64,000 nucleotides of DNA, taken from positions 62,001 through 126,000 of the forward strand of contig PIUA01000021.1 of assembly GCA_017577405.1 (NCBI GenBank), in the 5' to 3' direction. A model generated the notes under the pieces. That model ran no database searches. It had not been told where the DNA came from and worked only from the letters and a program-made list of their open reading frames with translations. Below are positions 7,316 to 16,341 of this stretch, piece after piece. This DNA is from Bacillota bacterium. Its GTDB lineage: Bacteria; Bacillota; Limnochordia; Limnochordales; Limnochordaceae. The position numbers and the translations under genes are program-made. Positions within the stretch are counted from its first letter, which is position 1. Each line of letters opens with the position of its first letter.

Positions 7316-8443
7316 ATGGTGGCCGGGCTGAAGAGCACGCCCCTGCGCGCGGCGCACGAGCTTCTCGGTGCCCGCCTGATCGACTTCGCGGGTTGGGCCA
7401 TGCCGGTCCAGTACGCCAACGGCATCTTGGCGGAGGCCGCCCACGTGCGGCGCGAGGCCGGTCTCTTCGATCTCTGCCACATGGGCGAGATCTGGGTGAC
7501 CGGGCCCCAGGCCGAGGCGTTCCTGCAAGGGATGCTGACCAATGACCTGACCCGGCTGCCGGTGGGCCGGGCCCAGTACACCCTCCTCCTCAACCCGGCC
7601 GGGGGGATCCTGGACGATCTGGTGGTCTACCGCCTGGCCGGCGGGTTCCTGCTGGTGGTCAACGCGGCGACCCGGGCCAAGGACCTGGCCTGGCTGGAGG
7701 AGCACCGCCCCGCCGGCGTGACGGTGGAGGACCGGTCCCAAGCCACGGGCCTCATCGCCCTCCAGGGCCCGGCGGCCGAGGCGATTCTGGCCCGCCTCGC
7801 CCAGCCCTCACCGGCCAGCCTCCCCTTCTACGGTGCCCAGGAGGCACGGATCGCGGGGCGGCAGGTGCTGGTCAGCCGGACGGGCTACACGGGGGAGGAC
7901 GGCTTCGAGCTCTTTGTCGCCTGGGAGGAGACGCCGGCGGTCTGGGAAGCGCTTCTGGCCGAGGGAGGGGTCCAGCCCGCGGGCCTGGGTGCCCGGGACC
8001 TGCTCCGGTTGGAGATGGGCTACCCCCTCTACGGCGCGGACATCCACGAGGGGACCTCGCCCCTGGAGGCGGGCCTGGGTTGGGTGGTCAAGCCGGACAA
8101 AGGGCCTTTTGTGGGGCGGGAGGCCTTCCTCCAGCAGAAGGAGGCGGGGCCGGAGCGCCGGCGGGTCACCTTCACCCAGGAGAGCGGCCCTGTGCCCCGG
8201 GCCGGGTATCCGCTGATCGATGAGGCGGGGCAGGTGGTGGGCCAGGTGACCAGCGGCGGCTTCTCCCCTCACGTGGAGGCGCCCATCGGTATGGGGTACG
8301 TCCAGGCGGCCCTGGCCAGGGCAGGTCAGGCCCTGGCCGTGGAGGCCAGGGGGCGGCGGCTGGGCATCCGGCTGGCCCGCGGGGCTCTGGTCCTCGCGCG
8401 GACCAAGGGGACTACCCCCGGCGGATCAACCAAGGTGCGGTAG
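7316..8443 (+). CDS. gcvT: glycine cleavage system T protein (aminomethyltransferase)
   Basis: 375 residues, normal length. Motifs include the N-terminal LIDFAGWAMPVQY, FDLCHMGE, FLQGMLTNDL, and SRTGYTGEDGFEL, which line the folate pocket. The enzyme takes the aminomethyl group from the lipoyl arm of GcvH and makes ammonia and 5,10-methylene-tetrahydrofolate. It heads a same-strand cluster gcvT-gcvH-gcvPA-gcvPB-lipM with gaps of only 15-35 bases. Start ATG follows GAGGGAGG. I looked for a glycine riboswitch in the preceding leader and saw none. Confidence 0.96.
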   Translation: MVAGLKSTPLRAAHELLGARLIDFAGWAMPVQYANGILAEAAHVRREAGLFDLCHMGEIWVTGPQAEAFLQGMLTNDLTRLPVGRAQYTLLLNPAGGILDDLVVYRLAGGFLLVVNAATRAKDLAWLEEHRPAGVTVEDRSQATGLIALQGPAAEAILARLAQPSPASLPFYGAQEARIAGRQVLVSRTGYTGEDGFELFVAWEETPAVWEALLAEGGVQPAGLGARDLLRLEMGYPLYGADIHEGTSPLEAGLGWVVKPDKGPFVGREAFLQQKEAGPERRRVTFTQESGPVPRAGYPLIDEAGQVVGQVTSGGFSPHVEAPIGMGYVQAALARAGQALAVEARGRRLGIRLARGALVLARTKGTTPGGSTKVR

Positions 8444-8460
8444 GGAAGGGAGGCCCTCGG

Positions 8461-8844
8461 GTGAACGTCCCTGAGGATTTGAAGTACACGGTGGAACACG
8501 AGTGGATCCGGCTGGAAGGGAACCGGGCGACCATCGGGATCACCGACTACGCCCAGGACCAGCTGGGTGACGTGGTCTTCGTCGACCTGCCGGCCGTCGG
8601 CCAAGAGGTCCAGGCGGGTGGGAACCTGGCGGTGGTGGAGTCGGTCAAGTCCGTCTCCGACGTCTACGCGCCCCTCTCGGGCCGGGTGGTGGCGGTCAAC
8701 GAGCTCCTGAAGGACGCGCCCGAGACCCTGAACCAAGATCCTTACGGTCAGGGCTGGATCGCGGTGCTGGAGCTGACCCAACCCGACGAGGTCCAGGGCC
8801 TGCTCGATGCGGCGGCCTACATCCAGCACCTCAGCGGGGCCTAG
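8461..8844 (+). CDS. gcvH: glycine cleavage system H protein
   Basis: 127 residues. The lipoylated lysine is Lys63 in ESVKSVSD, inside the biotinyl/lipoyl-like fold; the family start YTVEHEW is present. GcvH shuttles intermediates between P, T and L proteins and, in Firmicutes, is the primary acceptor of octanoyl groups from LipM, encoded four genes later. Start is GTG with GGGAGG upstream. No gcvL (dihydrolipoamide dehydrogenase) is in the window. Confidence 0.97.
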   Translation: MNVPEDLKYTVEHEWIRLEGNRATIGITDYAQDQLGDVVFVDLPAVGQEVQAGGNLAVVESVKSVSDVYAPLSGRVVAVNELLKDAPETLNQDPYGQGWIAVLELTQPDEVQGLLDAAAYIQHLSGA

Positions 8845-8870
8845 GCGTCCGGGAAAGGAGGCGAGCCGGG

Positions 8871-10217
8871 GTGCGCTACCTGCCCCTGACCGACGGCGAC
8901 CGCCGGAAGATGATGGACCGGATCGGGATCTCGTCCATCGACGAGCTCTTCCAAGCCATCCCTCCGGCGGCCCGCCTCCACCGGCCCCTGAACCTGCCGG
9001 GCCCCCTCTCCGAGCTCGAGCTGACGGCCCACATGCGCCGTCTGGCCGCCGCCAACCGGCACGTGGACGAGCTGGTCTCCTTCCTGGGCGGGGGCGCCTA
9101 CGACCGGTTCGTCCCCGCGGTGGTCCGGCACGTGGTGGCCCGGTCGGAGTTCTACACGGCGTACACGCCCTACCAGCCTGAAGTGAGCCAGGGCGTCCTC
9201 CAGGTGATCTACGAGTTCCAGACCATGATCTGCCGCCTCACGGGGATGGAGGCGGCCAACGCCTCCATGTACGACGCGTCCACCGCCCTGGCGGAGGCGG
9301 CCGCCATGAGCTGTGGGGCCACCGGCCGCTCCCGGGTGCTGGTGGCCGGTTCGGTCCATCCCGAGTACCGGCGGGTGACGGCCACCTACCTGGCCCATCA
9401 GGACCGGGAGGTGGTGACCGTTCCCCTTCGGGACGGGCGGCTGGATCGGGAGCGCCTGGAGGCGCTCTTGGACGAGAAGGTGGCGGCCGTCCTCATCCAA
9501 CAGCCCAACTTCTTCGGCATCCTCGAGGAGGTGGACGGCCTCGCCGACAGGGTCCACCAAGCCGGGGCCCTCTTGGTGGTGGCGGCCGATCCCGTCTCCC
9601 TGGGGATCCTCAAGCCCCCGGCCGCCTACGGGGCCGACGTGGCCGTGGGGGACGTCCAGCCCCTGGGCAACGCCCTCAGCTTTGGCGGGCCCTACGCCGG
9701 CTACTTCGCCGTGCGGCAGACCCTTCTCCGGCGCATGCCCGGCCGCCTGGCCGGGATGACCACCGACCGGGACGGCCGGCGGGGCTTCGTTCTCACCCTT
9801 CAGGCCCGGGAGCAGCACATCCGCCGGGAGCGGGCCACCTCCAACATCTGCACCAACAACGCCCTCAACGCCCTGGCGGCCACCGTCTACCTGGCCACCG
9901 CTGGTCCCCATGGCCTGGCCGAGGTGGCGACCCGCTCCACCCAGCTGGCGCATGTGGCCCAAGAGCGGCTCTGCCAAATCCCGGGCGTGCGCCTGGCCTG
10001 GGAGCAGCCCTTCCTCTTCGAGTTTGCCCTGGAGCTGCCCAAGCCGGCCCACGCTGTGGTCCGGGCCTTGCTGGACGACGGGTTCCTGGCTGGGCTCCCA
10101 TTGGGCCGGTTCGCGCCCCAATGGGAGCGGTTGCTCCTGGTGGCCGTCACCGAGACCCGAACCCTGGCCGAGATCGAGCAGTTGGCCCACGCTTTGGAAC
10201 GGGCCTTGCAGGCCTGA
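8871..10217 (+). CDS. gcvPA: glycine dehydrogenase (decarboxylating), subunit 1
   Basis: 448 residues, the usual size of the N-terminal half subunit of two-subunit P protein. Family features include the YLPLTDGDRRKMM start, the YTPYQPEVSQGVLQ segment, MYDASTALAEA and SFGGPYAG. It pairs with GcvPB to form the PLP enzyme that decarboxylates glycine. GTG start with AAGGAGGCGAG upstream. It is 15 bases before gcvPB. Confidence 0.96.
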   Translation: MRYLPLTDGDRRKMMDRIGISSIDELFQAIPPAARLHRPLNLPGPLSELELTAHMRRLAAANRHVDELVSFLGGGAYDRFVPAVVRHVVARSEFYTAYTPYQPEVSQGVLQVIYEFQTMICRLTGMEAANASMYDASTALAEAAAMSCGATGRSRVLVAGSVHPEYRRVTATYLAHQDREVVTVPLRDGRLDRERLEALLDEKVAAVLIQQPNFFGILEEVDGLADRVHQAGALLVVAADPVSLGILKPPAAYGADVAVGDVQPLGNALSFGGPYAGYFAVRQTLLRRMPGRLAGMTTDRDGRRGFVLTLQAREQHIRRERATSNICTNNALNALAATVYLATAGPHGLAEVATRSTQLAHVAQERLCQIPGVRLAWEQPFLFEFALELPKPAHAVVRALLDDGFLAGLPLGRFAPQWERLLLVAVTETRTLAEIEQLAHALERALQA

Positions 10218-10232
10218 AGGAGGAGGCTCGCC

Positions 10233-11750
10233 ATGGACGGGAAGACCCAGTCTCCCCCAGCCATCCCCCATCGCCCCGAACCCCTGATCTTCGAGCGGGG
10301 AGCGCCGGGCCGGCGAGCCCTCGATCTTCCCGCTCCGGACGGTCCCCTGCCCGAGTTGGACCGCCTGGTGCCCGCCTCCCTCCGGCGGGAAGCACCCCCT
10401 GCCTTGCCCGAAGTCTCGGAGCCCGAGGTGGTCCGCCACTACACCCGTCTCTCCCAGCGGAACTTCTCGGTGGACACGGGCTTCTACCCCCTGGGCTCCT
10501 GCACCATGAAGTACAACCCCAAGGTCCACGAGGAGTTCGTCAGCCTGCCGGGCTTCAGCCGCCTCCACCCCTACCAGCCGGCGGAGACGGTCCAGGGGGC
10601 CTTGCGCCTCATGTGGGAGCTGGAGCAGTGGCTCTGCGAGATCTCCGGCCTCCACCGGGCCACCTTCCAACCGGCCGCGGGCGCCCACGGCGAGCTGACG
10701 GGTCTGATGCTCATCAAGGCGTACCACGCCGCCCATGCCCAGCCAGGGGCGCCGCCCCGGGACGAGATCCTCATCCCGGACTCGGCCCACGGAACCAACC
10801 CGGCCAGCGCCAGCATGGCCGGCTACCGGGTGGTGGAGATCCCCTCCGATGCGCGAGGGGGTATGGACCTGGACGTCCTCCGCCGCTCGGTGGGCCCCCG
10901 CACCGCCGGGCTCATGTTGACCAACCCCAACACCCTGGGCCTCTACGACGAGAACATCCTGGAGATCGCCGCCCTGGTCCACGAGGCGGGGGGCCTTCTC
11001 TATTACGACGGGGCCAACGCCAACGCCATTCTGGGCATCTCCCGCCCGGGCGACATGGGCTTTGACATTGTCCACTTCAACCTGCACAAGACCTTCTCCA
11101 CCCCCCACGGCGGGGGCGGCCCGGGGGCGGGCCCCATCGTGGTCACGGAGAAGCTGGCGCCGTTTCTACCCGTTCCCCTGGTCGAGAAGGAGGGCGACCG
11201 CTTCCGCCTGGTCTACGACCGGCCCCAGAGCATCGGGCAGGTGCGGGCCTTCTACGGGCACTTCGGGGTTCTGGTCCGGGCCTACGCCTACATTCTGGCC
11301 ATGGGGCCCGAAGGTTTGCGCCAAGTGTCGGAAGATGCGGTGCTGAACGCCAACTACCTCCTCAGCCGGCTGCGGGAGCACTTTGCCGTGCCCTACGATC
11401 GCCCGTGCATGCACGAGTTCGTGGTGTCGGCCGCCCCTTGGCGGCGCCTGGGGGTGCGGGGGCTGGACATCGCCAAGCGCCTCCTCGACTACGGCTTCCA
11501 CCCGCCCACGGTCTCCTTCCCCCTGGTGGTGGAGGAGGCCCTCATGGTGGAGCCGACGGAGACGGAGACCCTGGAGACCCTCGACGCCTTCGCCGACGCG
11601 GTGGCCGCCATCCGGCAGGAGGCCGAGACCGACCCGGACCTCCTCCGGGAGGCACCCCACCGGACGGTGGTTCGCCGGCTCGACGAGGCGGGCGCGGCCC
11701 GGCGCCCCAACCTCTGCTGGCCTCTGGCCGGGGGTGAGCTCACCCCGTGA
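10233..11750 (+). CDS. gcvPB: glycine dehydrogenase (decarboxylating), subunit 2
   Basis: 505 residues. The PLP Schiff-base lysine is Lys286 in [28 protein letters not shown] and [11 protein letters not shown] are also typical. This subunit carries the cofactor and catalytic site of the two-subunit P protein. Start ATG with AAGGAGGC nine bases upstream. The stop overlaps a GTG that could start lipM early, but a better lipM start lies further on. Confidence 0.97.
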   Translation: MDGKTQSPPAIPHRPEPLIFERGAPGRRALDLPAPDGPLPELDRLVPASLRREAPPALPEVSEPEVVRHYTRLSQRNFSVDTGFYPLGSCTMKYNPKVHEEFVSLPGFSRLHPYQPAETVQGALRLMWELEQWLCEISGLHRATFQPAAGAHGELTGLMLIKAYHAAHAQPGAPPRDEILIPDSAHGTNPASASMAGYRVVEIPSDARGGMDLDVLRRSVGPRTAGLMLTNPNTLGLYDENILEIAALVHEAGGLLYYDGANANAILGISRPGDMGFDIVHFNLHKTFSTPHGGGGPGAGPIVVTEKLAPFLPVPLVEKEGDRFRLVYDRPQSIGQVRAFYGHFGVLVRAYAYILAMGPEGLRQVSEDAVLNANYLLSRLREHFAVPYDRPCMHEFVVSAAPWRRLGVRGLDIAKRLLDYGFHPPTVSFPLVVEEALMVEPTETETLETLDAFADAVAAIRQEAETDPDLLREAPHRTVVRRLDEAGAARRPNLCWPLAGGELTP

Positions 11751-11785
11751 GGTCAGCGCCCCAAGCCCTTCCCCAGGAGACGGGG

Positions 11786-12625
11786 ATGGAGGGGTTGCGG
11801 GTCCGCCTCCTCCCCCCGATGACCGGATCGCCGGCCTGGAACATGGCCGTGGACGAGGCCCTCTTGCGGACCGTCGGCCAGGGGCGGGCCCGGCCCACCT
11901 TGCGCTTCTACCGGTGGCAGCCGCCCGCCCTGTCCGTCGGCCGGTTCCAGTCCCTGGGGGGGCAGGTCCGCCTGGAAATCCTCCAGGCCGAGGGGATCGG
12001 CCTGGTCCGCCGGCCCACCGGTGGCCGGGCCGTCCTCCACGGGGACGAGGTGACCTACGCGGTGATCCTTCCGGAAGCCGTGGGCCTGCCCCGGAGCGTC
12101 ACAGCCGCCTACCGGATCCTCAGCCGGGGCCTGGCCGAAGGCTTGCGGCTCTTGGGAATCACCCCCGAGTTCCTCCAACCCACGGCCAAGCCCGCCTCCT
12201 CGGGAGCGGGCGCCAGCAGCCTCTGCTTTGAGGCCCCCAGCTGGTACGAGCTGGCCGCCCAAGGGAAGAAGCTGGTGGGGAGCGCCCAGCTCCGCCGCTT
12301 TGGCGGTCTCCTCCAGCACGGGAGCCTCCCCCTGCGGATCGACCGGGCCCAAGTCGCCCGCCTGGTGGCGGGGACCCATCAAGGCGTGCTCCAGGCGGCC
12401 ACCAGCCTGGAGGAGGTCCTGGGCCGCCCCGTCCCCTTCGAGGAAGGGGCCGCCGCGCTTCAGGAGGGCTTCGCCCGGGCCCTGGGGTGGCGCCTCGAAC
12501 CGGGGAACCTGACCGGGGAGGAGGCTCAGCTGGCCCGGCGGCTGGAGGTGGCGAAGTACGCCACCCCGGCCTGGACCTGGGACGGGATGGAGCCGGCCGA
12601 GGAGGAGGCCGCCGGTCATGGGTGA
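11786..12625 (+). CDS. lipM: octanoyl-ACP:protein N-octanoyltransferase LipM
   Basis: 279 residues with ATG 11786 (AGGAGA just upstream), nearly the length of B. subtilis LipM (278). It has the LplA/LipB/BirA fold motifs RRPTGGRAVLH and GKKLVGSAQ, and the acyl-thioester cysteine is Cys147 in SSLCFEAPSWYEL, which marks LipM rather than a lipoate-ligase. It transfers octanoate from ACP to GcvH; its place directly after gcvPB fits that role. LipA and LipL are not in the window. An upstream GTG at 11747 would overlap gcvPB but lacks a good ribosome-binding site. Confidence 0.9.
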   Translation: MEGLRVRLLPPMTGSPAWNMAVDEALLRTVGQGRARPTLRFYRWQPPALSVGRFQSLGGQVRLEILQAEGIGLVRRPTGGRAVLHGDEVTYAVILPEAVGLPRSVTAAYRILSRGLAEGLRLLGITPEFLQPTAKPASSGAGASSLCFEAPSWYELAAQGKKLVGSAQLRRFGGLLQHGSLPLRIDRAQVARLVAGTHQGVLQAATSLEEVLGRPVPFEEGAAALQEGFARALGWRLEPGNLTGEEAQLARRLEVAKYATPAWTWDGMEPAEEEAAGHG

Positions 12626-14618
12626 GTTCCGGGTGGGGTACCTGGGTCCCGAGGGGAGCCACAGTGAGGCGGCGGCCGAAGCCCTGCGGAGCCTGTGGCC
12701 CCATCTCCGGTCCCAGCCCCAGCCCACCTTGGACCGGCTGGTGCTGGCTCTGGTGGCTGGGGAGCTCCATGCTGCCGTGGTTCCGGTGGAGAACTCCATT
12801 GAGGGGAGCGTCGACCGGGTGCTGGATCTCCTGGCGGAAACACCCCAGGTGGCCGTCCGGGCCGAATGGGTGCTCCCCGTGGAGCACCACCTCTTGGGCC
12901 GGCCGGGCCAGCGCCTGACGGGGAAGGGGGCTCCCCTCCGGGTCCTCTCCCACCCCCAGGCCCTGGGCCAGTGCCGCAACACCTTGGCCCACCTCCTCCC
13001 CGAGGCGGAGCCCGTCCCGGTGGCCAGCACCGCCGAGGCCGCCCGGCGGGTCGCCTTGGGCTCGGGCCCCGAGGTCTGTGTGGCCGGCTCCCGGGCCGCC
13101 CAGCGGTACGGCCTGGTGGTCCTCCACCCCCACGTTCAGGACCGGCCCAGCAACCGGACCCGGTTCTGGCTCCTGGCCCCGGCGGCCTCCCCGGGGCTGC
13201 CCGGCGCCCCGCGCAAGACCGCCATCGTCTTCGGTTTTGAGCACGATCGCCCAGGCAACCTGTACCGCGCCCTGGCGGGCTTTGCCCGGTGGGGCGTCAA
13301 CCTGACCCGCTTGGAATCCCGGCCCGTGGGTGACCGGTTGGGGCTCTACCGGTTCTTCACCGAGGTGGACGGCGCCTTGGGGGAGCCCCGGGTCATCCAG
13401 GGCCTTGAGGCATTACGCTCCGTCGCGGGGGCGGTCCGCGTCTTGGGCGAGTACCCCGTGTGGGAGCTTCAGGAGGGACGGATCGTGACCACCGAACGGG
13501 CAACGGCCGGCCTCCCCGGGGAGGTCCGGGAGAAGCTGAACCGCATCGAACGATGGCTCGACGAGAAGGGGTATGATGCCCTCCTCCTTCAACGCCGGGA
13601 CAACTTCGCCTGGCTGACTGGCGGGGCCCGCAGCCACATCCCCAAGGCGACCGATCTCGGCGAGAGCTGGATCGTGGTCCGTAAGGGGAGCTGCACCGTC
13701 GTCACCAACAACATCGAGGCGGGGCGGATGCTCCAGGAGGAGCTGCCCGGCCACGGCTGGCAGGTGGAGGCCTTCAACTGGTGGGAGCCCGAGAGCGACC
13801 CCACCCCGGCCCTCCTTACGGGAAAGGCTGTCTCCGACGGGGGCGGCTACGGCACGCCCGTGGTCCATCAGGAGCTGCAGCGGCTCCGGGTGCCCCTGAC
13901 CGTTGAGGAGCAGGCCCGCTACCGCCAGCTGGGCTTGGAGGCCTCGGAGGTGCTGGAGATGGTGGCCCGCCGGATCCTGCCGGGCCAGACCGAGTGGGAG
14001 ATCGCCGCCCAGATGGAGGAGGCCTTCTGGGCCCGAGGCATCGAGCCGACGGTCATCCTGGTGGCGGGCGACGAGCGCCTCCAGCAGCACCGGCACCCCC
14101 TGCCGACGGCCAACCGGGTCCACCAGCGGGTGATGCTGGTGGCCTGCGCCCGGCGGCACGGCCTCATCGCCAACCTGACCCGCCTGGTCTCCTTCGTGCC
14201 CCTGGACGAGGAACTCCGCCGGCGGCACCGGGCCTGCTGCACCGTGGATGCCGCCCTCTTCCTCGCGACCCGGGTGGGCACGCCCTACGCGCACCTCTGG
14301 GAGACCATGACCCGGGCCTATGCCGCCGGAGGTTTCCCCGGAGAGTGGCAGCGCCACCACCAGGGCGGGCCCACGGGCTACGAGGGGCGGGATTGGCTCC
14401 TGATGCCAGGCCGGGAGGGGGAGGTGGAGGCCTACCAGGCCTACGCCTGGAACCCGTCCATCACCGGGACCAAGTCGGAGGACACCATGCTGGCCACCCC
14501 CGACGGGCCCCAGTGGCTGACGGAGCCCCAGGACTGGCCCACCATCGAGGTGGAGTGGGAGGGCCAGCGCCTCCGCCGGCCGGACATTCTGGTCCGGGCC
14601 GCGGCCCGAGCGGTTTAG
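12618..14618 (+). CDS. pheA: prephenate dehydratase fused to a degenerate M24 (aminopeptidase-P-like) domain
   Basis: 666 residues with no stop between two units. Residues 1-185 are a prephenate dehydratase domain (YLGPEGSHSE, VVPVENSIEGSV, NRTRFW), 195-280 an ACT domain with ESRP for phenylalanine feedback, together the full length of a normal PheA. Residues about 290-666 resemble the M24B creatinase/aminopeptidase-P family (ALLLQRRDNFAWLTGG, HHQGGPTGY, WNPSITGTKSEDT). The two Asp metal ligands of active M24 enzymes are not where expected: the matching stretch reads LVACARRHGLIANLTRL. GTG 13485 in frame has its own ribosome-binding site, so two products are possible. The start ATG overlaps the lipM end by eight bases. 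Confidence 0.88.
   Translation: MGEFRVGYLGPEGSHSEAAAEALRSLWPHLRSQPQPTLDRLVLALVAGELHAAVVPVENSIEGSVDRVLDLLAETPQVAVRAEWVLPVEHHLLGRPGQRLTGKGAPLRVLSHPQALGQCRNTLAHLLPEAEPVPVASTAEAARRVALGSGPEVCVAGSRAAQRYGLVVLHPHVQDRPSNRTRFWLLAPAASPGLPGAPRKTAIVFGFEHDRPGNLYRALAGFARWGVNLTRLESRPVGDRLGLYRFFTEVDGALGEPRVIQGLEALRSVAGAVRVLGEYPVWELQEGRIVTTERATAGLPGEVREKLNRIERWLDEKGYDALLLQRRDNFAWLTGGARSHIPKATDLGESWIVVRKGSCTVVTNNIEAGRMLQEELPGHGWQVEAFNWWEPESDPTPALLTGKAVSDGGGYGTPVVHQELQRLRVPLTVEEQARYRQLGLEASEVLEMVARRILPGQTEWEIAAQMEEAFWARGIEPTVILVAGDERLQQHRHPLPTANRVHQRVMLVACARRHGLIANLTRLVSFVPLDEELRRRHRACCTVDAALFLATRVGTPYAHLWETMTRAYAAGGFPGEWQRHHQGGPTGYEGRDWLLMPGREGEVEAYQAYAWNPSITGTKSEDTMLATPDGPQWLTEPQDWPTIEVEWEGQRLRRPDILVRAAARAV
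13471..13487 (+). promoter_or_regulatory. internal ribosome-binding site and GTG at the PheA/M24 junction
   Basis: AGGAGGG (13471-13477) stands seven bases before an in-frame GTG (13485-13487), exactly where the ACT domain ends. This start would give a free 377-residue M24-like protein. In neighbouring gene pairs such GTGs overlap a TGA stop of the previous gene; here the TGA is out of the pheA frame. Confidence 0.6.
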
Positions 14619-16288
14619 AAGAGCCCCGAGATCCGGCCGGACCGGTCCACGTCCACCTTTTCTGCCGCCGGGTGGGCGGGGAGCCCGGGCATGGTCAGGA
14701 TCTCCCCGGCCAAGCAGACCAGGAACCCAGCCCCCAGGGAGGGGCGGATCTCCCGCACCCGGAGCCGCCACCCGCTGGGGGCTCCTTTCAAGCTGGGATC
14801 GTCCGAGAGGGAGTGCTGGGTCTTGGCCACGCAGAGGGGGAGCCGGTCCCAGCCGCGGCGCTCCGCCTCCCGGATCTGGCGACGGGCGGTGGGACTGAGC
14901 TCCACCCCGTCGGCACCGTAGATCTGGGTGGCCAGCCGCTCCAGCTTGGCCTCTATGGGCAGGGACCAATCGTACAGAGGCTGGAACCGGGCCGGCTGCT
15001 GGTCCAGGGTCTGGAGGACGGCCTCGGCCAAGGCCACGCCCCCAGCGCCCCCGTGGGCCACCACCTCTGAGACGGCCGCGGCCACGCCCCGCTCCCGGCA
15101 GGCGGCCACAATGACCGCCACCTCCTCGGGCGTGTCGGTGGGGAACCGGTTGATGGCCACCACCACCGGCAGCCCGAACCGGTGAAGGTTTTCGATGTGG
15201 CGGATCAGGTTGGGCAGGCCTCGCTCCACCGCCGCGGGGTTGGGCCGGCCCAGGTCTTCCTTGGAGACACCACCGTGCATCTGGAGGGCCCGGACCGAGG
15301 CAACCAGGACGGCCACCTCCGGGGTGAGGCCCGAGAAGCCGTGCACGATGTTGAAGAACTTCTCCGCGCCTAGGTCGGCGCCGAAGCCTCCTTCGGTCAC
15401 CACCAGGTCGGAGAGGCGCAGGGCCAGCTCCGTCGCCAGGATGGAGTTGTTCCCGTGGGCGATGTTGGCGAAGGGGCCCCCGTGGATGAACGCGGGCTGC
15501 CCTTCCAGGGTCTGGACCAGGTTGGGGCGAAGGGCGTCCCGCAAGAGCGCGGCCATGGCCCCGTGGACCCCCAGATCCCGGGCATAGACGGGCTCGCCGT
15601 CCATGGTGTAGGCGACCAACATCCGTCCCAGCCGCTCTTTCAGATCCTCCAGATCCCGGGCCAGGCAGAGGATGGCCATCACTTCCGAGGCGACGGTGAT
15701 GTCGAAGCCGCTCTCCCGGACCGCGCCGTTGGCCGGGCCACCCAGCCCAATCACCACCTGCCGGAGAGCCCGGTCATTCATGTCCACCACCCGCCGCCAC
15801 AGGATCCGGTTGGGATCGAGGCGGAGGGTGTTCCCCTGGCTGAGGTGGTTGTCGATGACGGCAGCCAGCAGGTTGTGGGCGCTCCCCACCGCGTGAATGT
15901 CCCCGGTGAAGTGGAGGTTGATCTCCTCCATGGGCACCACCTGGGCGTAGCCGCCGCCCGCGGCTCCGCCCTTGATGCCAAAGGTGGGCCCCAGGGACGG
16001 CTCCCGCAGGCAGACCGAGACCCGGTGGCCCAACCGTCCCAGGGCCTGGGTGAGCCCGATGGCGGTGCAGGTCTTCCCCTCGCCCGCAGGTGTGGCGGTG
16101 ATGGCCGTGACGTAGATGAGCCGGCCCCGCCGGGGCTGGGCGAGGCGCCGCTCCAGCCCGCTCCAGGTGATCTTCGCCTTGTACCAGCCAAAGGGTTCCC
16201 ACTCATCGGGCTCCAGGCCCAACGCCTCGGCGATGGCTCCGATGGGGCGCAGGCGCGCCTTTTGGGCGATTTCGATGTCCGTCGGCAC
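14615..16288 (-). CDS. fhs: formate-tetrahydrofolate ligase
   Basis: 557 residues, the family length. The P-loop TPAGEGKT is at about 66-73; LREPSLGPTFGIKGGAAGGGYAQV, FTGDIHAVGSAHNLL, INRFPTDT and AHGGAGG are all conserved. It makes 10-formyl-THF from formate, THF and ATP, and so feeds the same folate pool as the glycine cleavage genes just upstream on the other strand. GTG 16288 follows GGGAGG by eight bases. The last codon overlaps the end of the convergent pheA fusion by four bases. Confidence 0.97.
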   Translation of the reverse strand: MPTDIEIAQKARLRPIGAIAEALGLEPDEWEPFGWYKAKITWSGLERRLAQPRRGRLIYVTAITATPAGEGKTCTAIGLTQALGRLGHRVSVCLREPSLGPTFGIKGGAAGGGYAQVVPMEEINLHFTGDIHAVGSAHNLLAAVIDNHLSQGNTLRLDPNRILWRRVVDMNDRALRQVVIGLGGPANGAVRESGFDITVASEVMAILCLARDLEDLKERLGRMLVAYTMDGEPVYARDLGVHGAMAALLRDALRPNLVQTLEGQPAFIHGGPFANIAHGNNSILATELALRLSDLVVTEGGFGADLGAEKFFNIVHGFSGLTPEVAVLVASVRALQMHGGVSKEDLGRPNPAAVERGLPNLIRHIENLHRFGLPVVVAINRFPTDTPEEVAVIVAACRERGVAAAVSEVVAHGGAGGVALAEAVLQTLDQQPARFQPLYDWSLPIEAKLERLATQIYGADGVELSPTARRQIREAERRGWDRLPLCVAKTQHSLSDDPSLKGAPSGWRLRVREIRPSLGAGFLVCLAGEILTMPGLPAHPAAEKVDVDRSGRISGLF

Positions 16289-16341
16289 GTGAGCCGCCTC
16301 CCCTCCCCTTCCTGTATACGGCAGGCGGCCAGATCGCCCCT

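Noticed and set aside
8841-11108. A 755-codon open frame antisense to gcvPA and gcvPB
   Set aside because: In GC-rich DNA the antisense of a real gene often stays open. The sense frames have full family motifs; the antisense product is Gly/Gln/His/Pro-rich with no domain.
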